Of a DNA stretch of 64,000 bases, positions 9,688 through 17,927 are shown one piece after another (position 1 is the stretch's first letter; each line of letters starts with the position of its first letter). The DNA lies in assembly GCA_040772505.1 (NCBI GenBank), contig JAXGYA010000002.1:62001-126000 (forward strand). Reading direction: 5' to 3'. The notes beneath the pieces were generated by a model that was not told the origin of the DNA, did not search any database, and saw only the letters and a list, made by a program, of their open reading frames with translations. Origin of the DNA: Mariniphaga sp040772505 (GTDB lineage Bacteria; Bacteroidota; Bacteroidia; Bacteroidales; Prolixibacteraceae). The translations under genes and the position numbers were made by a program.

Positions 9688-11811
9688 TCAACTCAGCGTT
9701 AAATAGACGTATGAACCGCGTGAATAATTTGAACCGGGTGGAATTGACTGTTCTTTCACTTTGCCCGTCCCCTTTATTTTTACCTGTAGCCCTGCATTTT
9801 CGAGAATAAAAACGGCATCGCTGGCGCCCATGCCTCTCACGTCGGGAACTTTTCCGGAGGGAATGTCAACCGTGTTTAAAAGCAGTTTGCCGTCTGAGTT
9901 TTTTATTGATGCCATTCCTGAACCTGCTTTTCCGCCAATATTTCCGATTTTTAGCTCGTGTGCTACCCTGAGAATATTTTCTGTTGTGCCCTTTTTAATT
10001 TCCGGCAGCTCTGGTGTCTCCGGAGTTTCAGATTCGTCAACGGGGTCTTCAAAAAGATTGCTGGCAGCAAAAACCCGCTCGGCAATTTCTTTAAAAACCG
10101 GGCCTGCAACAGAGCCTCCATAAAACACGCCGCCCCTGGGATTATTTATTGTGACTATCAGTGAATATCGTGGGTTGTCTGCCGGGAAGTATCCGGCAAA
10201 TGAAGCCAAATACATCCCCTTCACATATCCTCCTGTGCCGGAAGAGATTTGTGCCGTACCCGTTTTTCCGGCAATATTAAACCATGGGTTTTGCAGTGAA
10301 CGTCCGGTTCCAAGTTCACAAACCCCTTCAAGCATTTTTTGTGCCTTGCCTATGGTTTCTCGTGTGGTGATCATCGGATTTAGCACTTCCGTCTTAAACT
10401 GCCGTATTAAAACCCCGTTTTCCCTGATTTCGCGCACCAGCCGTGGTTTGACCATACAGCCGTTGTTGGCTACTGCATTATAGAAAGTCAGTATCTGGAG
10501 CGGAGTCATTTTGGATTCATACCCATAGGACATCCAGGCTAAGGTTGTTCCCCACCAGTCGCTGTCGCCGGGATATTTAAAATAGGGCTTTCCTTCACCT
10601 TTTAGTTCCAGTTCCAGAGGTTTGTTTAGCCCGAAACCGTAAATACGATCTACAAATTTCTCCGGATTTTTTTCATATGCTTTTGTAATGATTTTGGCAA
10701 CGCCCACATTTGAAGACTTCTCAAAAATCTGTTTGACCGTTAATTCTCCGTGCCCGCCATAGCGGTAATCACTATCATAGATGGTTCGGTTTCGGTATTT
10801 CCAGACGCCGTTTCCGGTGTCATACACGGTGCTTGTGTCGGTCAGTCCGTCTTCCATTGCAGCCATCAGTGAAATAAGCTTAAAGGTAGAGCCCGGCTCG
10901 TAGCTTCCCTGGTTGCCCAAGCCGTAATTGTAATTTTCGGTATAAGCACCATTTTCTCTGCCTAAGTTGGCAATTGCCTTGATTTCTCCTGTCTTCACTT
11001 CCATCAGAATGGCAGTTCCCCAATCGGCTGAATGTTTTTCAAGGTTTTGAAGCAGCGCACTTTCGGCAATATCCTGAAGCTTAATGTTTAATGTGGTGAT
11101 TATATCCATTCCGTCTTGTGGTTCAATTTCAATTCGGCTAACCCATCTTCCTGAAAGGTTCTCCCGATAGCTGATTCCTTCCTTTCCTTTGAGATATTGC
11201 TCATAGGCACCTTCCAGACCGGTATAGCCGATGTTGCCGTGCACTCCGCCATAGGCGCCTTTGTTCAGGTCGCCAATGGTGCGCAAAGCAAGTGAGCCAA
11301 GCGGGGTTATTCTTTGGTTTTCCTGCTCAATAATCATCCCGCCTCCGTATCTTCCGCGCCGAAGAATAGGGAATTTTTTTATCTGCTGAAGCTCGTGGTA
11401 GTCAATTTTTCGTGGAGTGAGCATGAAGCCCCGGTTGTTGTTTTTGTAGGCTGTATTCAACTTTTGAATGTATTCTTTTCTGGAAGCATTTTTGAAAAAT
11501 GCGGAAAGGTAATACGCCAGGGAGTCGGCTTCGTTGCTGAATACCCGTTTTACCCCTTCGGCAGCTAGGTCAATGCGAACATAGTATCCGGGAGCGGATG
11601 TTGCCAGAATGCTTCCGTCATCGGCACAAATATTTCCCCGGTTTGGCTCAATCTTCACCGTGTTTTCCTTCAGGTTTCTGGCAATTTGTTCCCAGCGGCT
11701 GTTCTCAATCTGCTGTACGGAAATCATTTGATAAATCACCACCAGGCTGAATATAAGCAGCGCAAGATAGATGATGGCAATTCGGGTTACTATAGATTTC
11801 CTGATGTCCAT
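9688..11811 (-). CDS. ftsI: Septal class B penicillin-binding protein FtsI with PASTA domain
   Basis: Septal transpeptidase, partner of FtsW. I place the start at the ATG at 11811 (707 aa). A GTG two codons upstream (11817) would overlap the ftsL stop by 4 bp and is also possible. One N-terminal membrane segment is followed by a dimerisation/pedestal domain (RGNICADDGSILATSAPG). The transpeptidase domain has SxxK (GSTFKLIS), SxN (KSSNVGVAK) and KTG (AGKTGTAQIS). The last 60 residues or so are a single PASTA domain (VPDVRGMGASDAVFILENAG), frequent in Bacteroidota FtsI and absent from E. coli. Confidence 0.96.
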   Translation of the reverse strand: MDIRKSIVTRIAIIYLALLIFSLVVIYQMISVQQIENSRWEQIARNLKENTVKIEPNRGNICADDGSILATSAPGYYVRIDLAAEGVKRVFSNEADSLAYYLSAFFKNASRKEYIQKLNTAYKNNNRGFMLTPRKIDYHELQQIKKFPILRRGRYGGGMIIEQENQRITPLGSLALRTIGDLNKGAYGGVHGNIGYTGLEGAYEQYLKGKEGISYRENLSGRWVSRIEIEPQDGMDIITTLNIKLQDIAESALLQNLEKHSADWGTAILMEVKTGEIKAIANLGRENGAYTENYNYGLGNQGSYEPGSTFKLISLMAAMEDGLTDTSTVYDTGNGVWKYRNRTIYDSDYRYGGHGELTVKQIFEKSSNVGVAKIITKAYEKNPEKFVDRIYGFGLNKPLELELKGEGKPYFKYPGDSDWWGTTLAWMSYGYESKMTPLQILTFYNAVANNGCMVKPRLVREIRENGVLIRQFKTEVLNPMITTRETIGKAQKMLEGVCELGTGRSLQNPWFNIAGKTGTAQISSGTGGYVKGMYLASFAGYFPADNPRYSLIVTINNPRGGVFYGGSVAGPVFKEIAERVFAASNLFEDPVDESETPETPELPEIKKGTTENILRVAHELKIGNIGGKAGSGMASIKNSDGKLLLNTVDIPSGKVPDVRGMGASDAVFILENAGLQVKIKGTGKVKEQSIPPGSNYSRGSYVYLTLS

Positions 11812-11813
11812 GG

Positions 11814-12164
11814 TCACTTATTTTTTTTGACAACAATTTTCCGTGGCGGACGAATGGGAGATACCAGCCCCAGTTCTGATTTTTCAACCAGCTCGCCAAC
11901 CTCCGATGGTCTGCTTACATCCATGAGCCGGGCTGAGAGCGTAATCGATTCTGAGCGGAGTTCATCCAGTTGGTTTTGAACGGACTCAATTTGCCGGATG
12001 GTGCGTTCAGACCAGTTGCGGTTGGTAATGAGCACCAATGCAAAAACAACAATCAGCCCGATGAAAGGCAGCTGCCGGGTGAAGCGTTCATCGGTGAGAA
12101 TCGTACCTCCCAAAAACGATTTCACTCCTGGTCTTTTTTTATTTTTGTGTGTTTTTTCTTTCAT
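11814..12164 (-). CDS. ftsL: FtsL-like cell division protein
   Basis: Small bitopic protein of 116 aa. It has a basic N-terminal tail rich in Lys/Arg, one membrane segment (about residues 34-52, LPFIGLIVVFALVLITN) and a periplasmic coiled-coil-like helix (RTIRQIESVQNQLDELRSES). This architecture and the position between rsmH and ftsI fit FtsL, which forms a complex with FtsQ and DivIC/FtsB. Sequence similarity in this family is minimal, so position and topology carry the call. It is 1 bp from rsmH. Confidence 0.82.
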   Translation of the reverse strand: MKEKTHKNKKRPGVKSFLGGTILTDERFTRQLPFIGLIVVFALVLITNRNWSERTIRQIESVQNQLDELRSESITLSARLMDVSRPSEVGELVEKSELGLVSPIRPPRKIVVKKNK

Positions 12165-12165
12165 C

Positions 12166-13068
12166 TCATATTTTTTCTGCTATTCGTAGTTTGGCACTTC
12201 GTGCGCGTACATTTTTTTCAATTTCCTTCTGCCCGGGAACGATTACTTTCCGGTTTATCAGCTGAAACGGACTTTTGACATTTCCATAAAAATCTTTTTC
12301 AATTTTACCTTCAAAATTTCCGCTATTCATAAAATTTTTGCACATCCGGTCTTCCAGACTGTGGTAGGTGATAACTGCCAATCTTCCGCCGGGCTTTAGC
12401 ACGTCAAGTGCAGCAGTTAAAAATTCCCGCAGTGCCTCCATTTCATCATTCACTTCAATGCGCAAAGCCTGAAATACCTGTGCCAGATATTTTGTTTCAT
12501 ATCTTGGAAATGCGCACTTTGATGCTATCTCTTTCAACTGGCCTGTGGACTTGAACGGTTGTTCTGCTCTTGCCCGGATAATTTCCGAGACCAGCTGGCG
12601 GGCATTTCTAATCTCACCGTACAATCTGAAGACAGAGAGCAACTGTTCTTCGGTGTACTGATTAATAACCTGAGCTGCATCTATTTTACTGTTCCGGTTC
12701 ATACGCATATCCAGTTTTTCATCAAACCGAAAGGAAAAACCACGCTCAGCCACATCAAAATCGTGTGATGAAACCCCTAAATCTGCAAAAACCGCATCAA
12801 CCTGTCCTGCATCGAAATATCTCAGGAAATTTTTCAGATACCTGAAATTGTGCCGGATAAAAAAAAGCCGGTCATCTTTAACAATATTCCCGGCTGCATT
12901 CTCATCCTGATCGAAAGCAAACAGCTTCCCGGAGCCTATTTTTTCCAAAATGAGCCGGGAGTGACCGCCCCCTCCGTAGGTGGCATCAACCACCTGCGCC
13001 CCCGGAAACAGATTCAGTCCCTGAATGCTCTCTTCCGTCATCACCGGTATGTGGTACGGAATTGTCAC
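12166..13068 (-). CDS. rsmH: 16S rRNA m4C1402 methyltransferase RsmH (MraW)
   Basis: SAM-dependent N4-methyltransferase acting on C1402 in the decoding centre of 16S rRNA. The 300-aa protein has the SAM motif VDATYGGGGHSRLIL, then FADLGVSSHDFDVAERGFSF, and the C-terminal ITYHSLEDRMCKNFM typical of MraW. It is flush with mraZ and begins the enzymatic part of the dcw cluster. Confidence 0.97.
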   Translation of the reverse strand: MTIPYHIPVMTEESIQGLNLFPGAQVVDATYGGGGHSRLILEKIGSGKLFAFDQDENAAGNIVKDDRLFFIRHNFRYLKNFLRYFDAGQVDAVFADLGVSSHDFDVAERGFSFRFDEKLDMRMNRNSKIDAAQVINQYTEEQLLSVFRLYGEIRNARQLVSEIIRARAEQPFKSTGQLKEIASKCAFPRYETKYLAQVFQALRIEVNDEMEALREFLTAALDVLKPGGRLAVITYHSLEDRMCKNFMNSGNFEGKIEKDFYGNVKSPFQLINRKVIVPGQKEIEKNVRARSAKLRIAEKI

Positions 13069-13527
13069 TTATTCCACTGTTTTGTTTTTTCTCTTCTCCT
13101 TAAACCGTTTTGCAAATGCAGCTTTATCCATGCGCTGCATTTCATAAACCTCGCTGTCCCAGATTCGTATGGAAAGCCCCATGCCAATCAGCCGTACATT
13201 TTTTTTCAGCTTTCCATAACCTAAATATTCTGCCGGAATATTTATCCGTCCGTTTGCCGCCATGCCCACCTTGATGAAGTTTTCATAAAAGAACTGAAGA
13301 AGCCCATCGTCCTCCTCGTCGAACGGATCGAGCGTGCTTTTGAAAGCTGCCACCCGGTCTTTCCAGAAATGCTCCGGATAAACATCAAGGCAGTCTTTAA
13401 ACAGATTCCGCTCAATAACAAGCGGCTCAAAGGCCATATCGCCCATCTCCTTTTTGAGCGCCGCAGGGAGCACAATGCGCCCTTTGTCGTCAATGGTTGC
13501 GTTATATGTTCCTGTGAATTCTGTCAT
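13069..13527 (-). CDS. mraZ: Transcriptional regulator MraZ
   Basis: First gene of the dcw cluster. The 152-aa protein has two SpoVT-AbrB-type half-domains: one around residues 8-26 (NATIDDKGRIVLPAALKKE) and one around residues 91-106 (VGMAANGRINIPAEYLG), both with the conserved GRIxxP pattern. MraZ forms a ring and represses or modulates its own operon by binding short direct repeats upstream. Such repeats are present 44-83 bp upstream of this start. The lysine-rich C-terminus is normal. Confidence 0.96.
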   Translation of the reverse strand: MTEFTGTYNATIDDKGRIVLPAALKKEMGDMAFEPLVIERNLFKDCLDVYPEHFWKDRVAAFKSTLDPFDEEDDGLLQFFYENFIKVGMAANGRINIPAEYLGYGKLKKNVRLIGMGLSIRIWDSEVYEMQRMDKAAFAKRFKEKRKNKTVE

Positions 13528-13555
13528 TTTTCTAATTCTGCAAAAAAATCAACTG

Positions 13556-13563
13556 TAAAAGTA
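13556..13563 (-). promoter_or_regulatory. Candidate mraZ/dcw promoter -7 element
   Basis: On the minus strand this reads TACTTTTA, seven of eight matches to the Bacteroidota -7 consensus TAnnTTTG. A transcript would start about 20 bp upstream of mraZ. The -33 region would fall inside the tandem MraZ-box-like repeats, a geometry that suits repression. There is no clear TTTG -33 element. Confidence 0.4.
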
Positions 13564-13570
13564 TAAATAA

Positions 13571-13610
13571 ATTCCAATCTATTCCACTTTGTTCCACTTT
13601 ATTCCACATG
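13571..13610 (-). promoter_or_regulatory. Four tandem 10-bp MraZ-box-like repeats
   Basis: Read towards mraZ the four units are CATGTGGAAT, AAAGTGGAAC, AAAGTGGAAT and AGATTGGAAT. The two central units share AAAGTGGAA, and the outer two are degenerate. The 10-bp period puts each unit on the same DNA face, as expected for a ring-shaped MraZ contacting successive units. MraZ sites in other bacteria are GTGG-type direct repeats with about 10-bp spacing in front of mraZ, so autoregulation of the dcw operon is a well-founded inference. Confidence 0.8.
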
Positions 13611-13625
13611 CTTACATAGCATTTT

Positions 13626-13654
13626 TGTTGAAAAAACTGTTGATGAACTGTTGA
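13626..13654. repeat. Three helically phased TGTTGA repeats
   Basis: TGTTGA starts at 13626, 13638 and 13649 (spacing 12 and 11 bp). The last two lie in longer units, ACTGTTGATGA and ACTGTTGAAAA. An inverted 11-bp copy (TTTTCAACAGT) is at 13726-13736. Phased iteron-like repeats usually mark a protein-binding site; which protein binds is unknown. Confidence 0.55.
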
Positions 13655-13875
13655 AAAGCCTTAATAATGTCATTGCATAGATAGTTAATGAATTGATTTA
13701 TAGAGATATCATATTTTAAAAATATTTTTCAACAGTAGTTAATAACTCTTCGAAAAATTTTGAAAGTATTTGAAAAGAGTTGCTTAAAAACTTATTTCAA
13801 AGTAGCCAAATGTTTACAGATGGCAGAAAAAATGTTTATTTAACACTAAAAGAGTCTTCGGTTAACTAATCATTG

Positions 13876-13883
13876 TAATTTTG
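13876..13883 (+). promoter_or_regulatory. Candidate promoter -7 element for the GlsA-like gene
   Basis: TAATTTTG is an exact match to TAnnTTTG, 27 bp before the GTG start at 13911. No good TTTG lies at the -33 position; the nearest similar tetranucleotide is TTCG at 13857. Confidence 0.5.
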
Positions 13884-13910
13884 TGAAAATATTTTGTCAA
13901 ATACATCATT

Positions 13911-14759
13911 GTGGAAGAAGTAGAATTAGCTCCTTTTGAGCCCATTAATATTCGGAAAGTCTTTGCATCGAAAAATCCTGCGCTTGCAAAAATGATTCCT
14001 GGTTTTGTTTACCGTTATATCGACCGGCTTTTGCACATTGAATTTTTCAATGAATTTCTTGAACGCAACCGGAATTTCAAAGGGATTTCTTTTGCAAATC
14101 AGGCTGTTGATGACTTTAACGTAAAACGATTTTTGCAAGGAGTGGAAAACATCCCCGATTCGGGGAGGTTTATTTTTGCCAGCAACCACCCCTTGGGTGG
14201 GTTTGATGGTCTGTTGCTGCTGAAAACTGTGGGTGAAAAACTTGGAAATCCTAAATTTTTAACCAACGATATTTTGCTAAACATTCCCCAGCTGCGCGAT
14301 GTTTTTGTTCCGGTGAACAAACACGGCGGACACAGCAGGGATGCGGCAAAGCTTCTTGCCGAAGCTTACGAATCGGATGCGCAAATATTAATTTTCCCAG
14401 CGGGACTTGCATCCAGAAAGATAAAAGGGCAAATTGTTGATTTGGAATGGAAAAAACATTTTATTTCAAAATCAATCCAGTATAAGCGCGATGTGATTCC
14501 GGTTTTTGTGAAAGGGCGCAATACCAATCGGTTTTACAGGCTTGCCCGCTGGAGGAAGTTTTTCAGGATACCCTGGAACTTAGAGATGTTTTTGCTGCCT
14601 GATGAAGCGTTTCGACACAGAAACACAGATGTTCACATCTATTTCGGGAATCCTATTTCCCACACCTTTTTTGATAAGTCAAAAACCCATGAACAATGGG
14701 CTGAGTGGGTTAAGAAACAGGTATATCTGTTACCAAATCAGTTAAATAAAGTGAAATAG
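13911..14759 (+). CDS. PlsC-family O-acyltransferase, GlsA-like
   Basis: Membrane-associated acyltransferase of the 1-acylglycerol-3-phosphate acyltransferase superfamily (282 aa). The catalytic HX4D motif is in ASNHPLGGFDG (around residue 90), and a later block reads LIFPAGLASRK. It uses a GTG start, because an in-frame stop lies just upstream and the next ATG (13992) would remove conserved N-terminus. Downstream, 151 bp away, is an N-acyltransferase-like gene. This pairing matches the glsA/glsB pair that makes glycine lipids in Bacteroides, where GlsA adds the second acyl chain to the hydroxyl of the N-acylated amino acid. The glycine substrate is inferred from that parallel; ornithine-lipid synthesis is the alternative. 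Confidence 0.72.
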   Translation: MEEVELAPFEPINIRKVFASKNPALAKMIPGFVYRYIDRLLHIEFFNEFLERNRNFKGISFANQAVDDFNVKRFLQGVENIPDSGRFIFASNHPLGGFDGLLLLKTVGEKLGNPKFLTNDILLNIPQLRDVFVPVNKHGGHSRDAAKLLAEAYESDAQILIFPAGLASRKIKGQIVDLEWKKHFISKSIQYKRDVIPVFVKGRNTNRFYRLARWRKFFRIPWNLEMFLLPDEAFRHRNTDVHIYFGNPISHTFFDKSKTHEQWAEWVKKQVYLLPNQLNKVK

Positions 14760-14793
14760 CAGGTGTTAAAACTTCAATTTGCAACCTTTTTAT

Positions 14794-14801
14794 TAATTTT
14801 G
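14794..14801 (+). promoter_or_regulatory. Candidate promoter -7 element for the GlsB-like gene
   Basis: TAATTTTG is an exact TAnnTTTG match in the gap between the two acyltransferase genes, about 110 bp before the GlsB-like start. If functional, the second gene could be transcribed separately. Confidence 0.4.
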
Positions 14802-14910
14802 CTCTCTGTTTTTGTATAAAAAGCATCAGATTTTATGCACAAAAAGATGATTTTCGGTTTGTGTATATTTTGCAAGTGTAAACAATTTTAATTGTAAGAA
14901 AATTTAAGAA

Positions 14911-15867
14911 ATGAAAGAAATAGTAGCGCCGCTCCCCAAAGAACGGATTATCGCTGAGCTTACACCCGATAAGTTGCTGCGTAAAACGAACAAAGGAGAC
15001 AATGAGATTTATGTGGTAACACACAGCAACTCTCCTGCTGTTATGCACGAAATCGGAAGATTGCGCGAAATAACATTCAGAAATGCAGGGGGTGGAACTC
15101 AAAAAGAGATTGATATTGACAGTTACGATACCGCCGAATATCCATATAAACAATTGATTGTGTGGGATCCGGAAGCTCAAGAGATTTTGGGTGGTTACAG
15201 GTATATGCTTTGCTCTGAAGTGCCTGCCGGAGCAAACGGAGAAATTCAGATGGCAACAGCCCGGTTGTTCAATCTTTCGGATCAGTTTGTGAAGGAGTAT
15301 CTGCCAAATACGCTGGAGCTTGGCAGGTCGTTTGTTCAGCCTGCTTATCAGTCGAGCAAAGCGGGAGCCAAGGCATTATTTGCCCTTGACAACCTCTGGG
15401 ATGGGCTGGGTGCTCTCACCGTGGAGTATTCCCAGATTAAATATTTTTTCGGAAAAATAACCATGTATCAGCATTTTCATAACGAGGCACGAAACCTGAT
15501 TCAGTATTTTTTCGAAAAGTATTTTCGTGATAAGGAAAAGCTGGTTTATCCGAAAGAACCGGTTGAATTTGACTACAACGAAAATGAGATGAAATCCCTT
15601 TTTAACGGGAATGATTATAAGGAAAATTACCGTATTCTGGTTCAGACAGTAAGGCATTTAGGGGAAAATGTTCCACCGCTGATCAATGCATATATGAATC
15701 TTTCACCATCCATGAAGACTTTTGGAACGGCATTGAATGAAAGTTTTGGCGGTGTGCTGGAAACTGGAATCATCGTTACGATCAAAGATATTTACCAGGT
15801 GAAATATGATCGCCATATTGAAACATATGTTCAGAATAAAAACGGCAATCAGGAAAACACCTATTAA
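14911..15867 (+). CDS. GNAT/OlsB-type N-acyltransferase, GlsB-like
   Basis: A 318-aa protein of the family often labelled hemolysin/OlsB-like N-acyltransferase. Recognisable blocks are HEIGRLREITFRNAGGGT near residue 50, a DxYD-like IDSYDTAEYPYKQLIVWD, LGGYRYMLCSE, and LELGRSFVQPAYQ near residue 130. In characterised relatives the enzyme transfers a 3-hydroxyacyl chain from acyl-ACP to the amine of ornithine (OlsB) or glycine (GlsB). Together with the preceding O-acyltransferase it would make a diacylated amino-acid lipid. The C-terminal 60-70 residues are less conserved in appearance. The amino-acid substrate is inferred from the Bacteroidota background. Confidence 0.72.
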   Translation: MKEIVAPLPKERIIAELTPDKLLRKTNKGDNEIYVVTHSNSPAVMHEIGRLREITFRNAGGGTQKEIDIDSYDTAEYPYKQLIVWDPEAQEILGGYRYMLCSEVPAGANGEIQMATARLFNLSDQFVKEYLPNTLELGRSFVQPAYQSSKAGAKALFALDNLWDGLGALTVEYSQIKYFFGKITMYQHFHNEARNLIQYFFEKYFRDKEKLVYPKEPVEFDYNENEMKSLFNGNDYKENYRILVQTVRHLGENVPPLINAYMNLSPSMKTFGTALNESFGGVLETGIIVTIKDIYQVKYDRHIETYVQNKNGNQENTY

Positions 15868-15869
15868 TT

Positions 15870-17042
15870 TTAGAGACCATGTTTCAGCGGTGCTGCGAAT
15901 TTTCGCACATCTTCAGCAGTGATTTCCTTATCGCATAAGATAATCAGCCGCTCAATCACATTTCGGAATTCACGGATGTTGCCTGTCCAGTTGATTTTCT
16001 GCAATTCTGCTATTGCGTCATCGGTAATTGTTTTGACCGGCATTCCGTATTCATTGCAAATCAGCGTTATAAAATGGGAGGCAAGCAGTGGAATATCCTC
16101 CAGCCGTTCATTCAGAGAAGGTACATGAATTAGAATAACGCTCAGACGATGGTATAAGTCTTCGCGAAATCTTCCCTCTTCAATCTCCTTAGAGATGTTT
16201 TTATTGGTTGCGGCAACCACGCGAACATCAACTTTGATCTGTTTATCGCCGCCAACCCGTGCAATCACATTTTCTTGAAGTGCACGCAGCACCTTTGACT
16301 GTGCCGACAGGCTCATGTCGCCGATTTCGTCTAAAAAGAGAGTTCCACCATTTGCCAGCTCAAATTTTCCTATTCGCTGTTTAACTGCTGAAGTGAACGA
16401 ACCCTTTTCGTGACCAAACAGTTCGCTCTCAATCAGTTCTGAAGGAATTGCCGCACAGTTTACCTCCACGAATGGTCCTTGTGAGCGATTGCTATGGTCA
16501 TGAATCCGGCGGGCGACCAGCTCTTTCCCCGTTCCGTTTGCTCCGGTTATTAAAACCCGGGCATCGGTAGGAGCTACTCTGTCAGCCATTTCAATTATTT
16601 TTAGAATTGCCTGCGATTCGCCAATAATTTCAAACCTTTTACTGACTTTCTTTTTCAGAATTTTCGTTTCGCTCACCAGTGTAGATTTGTCCATTGCATT
16701 GCGGATAGTGATTAGCAGGCGGTTTAAATCGAGCGGTTTTTCAATAAAATCATAAGCTCCTTTTTTTATGGAATCAACCGCTGTGTCAATATTTCCGTGT
16801 CCCGAGATCATGACAACCGGAGAATCGGGCGCAAGTTCAGTCAACTGTTCCAACACTTCAATGCCATCCATGCCGGGCATTTTTATATCGCAAAGAATAA
16901 TATCATATTCTTTTTGCTTAACCATTTCAAGCCCTTTTATTCCGTCTTCGGCAAGGTCAACATTGTATTTTTCATATTCCAGAATATCCTTCAGCGTGTT
17001 GCGAATGCTTCTTTCATCATCAATAACAAGAATTTTTGACAT
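15870..17042 (-). CDS. Sigma-54-type response regulator lacking a C-terminal HTH
   Basis: The 390-aa protein begins at MSKILVIDDE (17042); an upstream in-frame start at 17084 would only add a non-conserved tail. The N-terminal receiver domain has the phospho-acceptor Asp in DIILCDIKMPGMDG and Lys in FIEKPLD. The AAA+ domain has Walker A GANGTGKE and Walker B GGTLFLDEIGD. The sigma-54 contact loop reads GSFTSA rather than GAFTGA. The protein ends soon after the lid segment (ITAEDVRKFAAPLKHGL), so the Fis-type DNA-binding domain found in NtrC is missing. No cognate kinase is adjacent. The role is unknown; it may act without specific DNA binding or through a partner. Confidence 0.88.
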   Translation of the reverse strand: MSKILVIDDERSIRNTLKDILEYEKYNVDLAEDGIKGLEMVKQKEYDIILCDIKMPGMDGIEVLEQLTELAPDSPVVMISGHGNIDTAVDSIKKGAYDFIEKPLDLNRLLITIRNAMDKSTLVSETKILKKKVSKRFEIIGESQAILKIIEMADRVAPTDARVLITGANGTGKELVARRIHDHSNRSQGPFVEVNCAAIPSELIESELFGHEKGSFTSAVKQRIGKFELANGGTLFLDEIGDMSLSAQSKVLRALQENVIARVGGDKQIKVDVRVVAATNKNISKEIEEGRFREDLYHRLSVILIHVPSLNERLEDIPLLASHFITLICNEYGMPVKTITDDAIAELQKINWTGNIREFRNVIERLIILCDKEITAEDVRKFAAPLKHGL

Positions 17043-17099
17043 AATCTGTTTTTTACATTGTAAAAAATTATTTCCAAATAGCAAGAGAGAAAAATGTTT

Positions 17100-17846
17100 C
17101 TAAAAATTAGAGCATATGGCAAAATAGATTAGTGCGGCTAATGCAGCGCCGGCAATGGGTCCAATGACCGGAATCCATGAATATTGCCAGTCGGTGTCAT
17201 CTTTGTCGGGAATTGGCAACAGTGCGTGCACAATGCGTGGTCCAAGGTCCCGGGCGGGGTTGATGGCATAACCGGTTGTTCCGCCAAGGCTTAGCCCGAC
17301 TGCAAACACCACCAGTGCTACCGGCAAAGCGCCTAAAGAACCTAAGCCGACTTTTTCACTTCCAAAGCTTTCGTAAGAAATTTGTGGAATGGTAATCAGC
17401 AGTACCGCCAAAACTAGTATAAATGTTCCAATAAGCTCAGAAAAAAAGTTATTCCTGAAATTCCTGATTTCCGGATATGTACAGAAACAGGCTTTTTTAA
17501 TGTTTGGAGTCTTGGTTATTTTGAAATGTTCCCTGAAAAAGATATAGACCACCAAAGCGCCTGACATTGCGCCCAGCATTTGAGCAGCGATAAACGGAAC
17601 CACCTTTGCCCATTCAAACAGTCCGCTGAAAGCCAGACCAAACGTAACCGCAGGGTTGATGTGTGCGCCGCTGATGTCGGCAGAGATTAAAACTGCAACA
17701 TACACAGCCATTGCCCACCCGGTGGCTATCACAATCCAGCCGCCGCCAAAACTTTTGGTTTTTTCAAGATTCACATTAGCCACAACGCCATTGCCAAGCA
17801 CCATTAAAATAAATGTGCCTAAAAATTCGCCCCAAAATTCTAACAT
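17100..17846 (-). CDS. glpF: Glycerol uptake facilitator (aquaglyceroporin) GlpF
   Basis: Inner-membrane channel of the MIP family (248 aa, six membrane helices plus two NPA half-helices). The first NPA box is in GAHINPAVTFGLA. The second is in YAINPARDLGPR, where the Asp after NPAR marks glycerol facilitators rather than water channels. It lies 81 bp downstream of glpK on the same strand, fitting an uptake-and-phosphorylation pair that yields glycerol 3-phosphate. Confidence 0.94.
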   Translation of the reverse strand: MLEFWGEFLGTFILMVLGNGVVANVNLEKTKSFGGGWIVIATGWAMAVYVAVLISADISGAHINPAVTFGLAFSGLFEWAKVVPFIAAQMLGAMSGALVVYIFFREHFKITKTPNIKKACFCTYPEIRNFRNNFFSELIGTFILVLAVLLITIPQISYESFGSEKVGLGSLGALPVALVVFAVGLSLGGTTGYAINPARDLGPRIVHALLPIPDKDDTDWQYSWIPVIGPIAGAALAALIYFAICSNF

Positions 17847-17927
17847 AAATTTTCAATTTTTGATTTGTTCAAATGATTGTTTGTACTCTATGTGTTGATG
17901 ATTTTCTGAACATTGACATCAATTCGA

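Larger units (their letters stand above)
13528..13910. other. 383-bp AT-rich divergent intergenic region
   Basis: Separates mraZ (minus) from the GlsA-like gene (plus) and must hold both promoters. Next to mraZ are four tandem 10-bp repeats (13571-13610). Further on are three phased TGTTGA motifs (13626-13654) with an inverted copy at 13729-13734, and an inverted pair AACTCTT/AAGAGTT (13744-13750 and 13775-13781). The exact promoter element TAATTTTG lies at 13876-13883. No ORF with coding character was found here. Confidence 0.7.

Noticed and set aside
13600..13760. Possible replication origin in the AT-rich repeats upstream of mraZ
   Set aside because: No clear DnaA boxes (only a near match TTATTCCACA that is part of the MraZ-box array), and no dnaA, dnaN or gidA neighbour.
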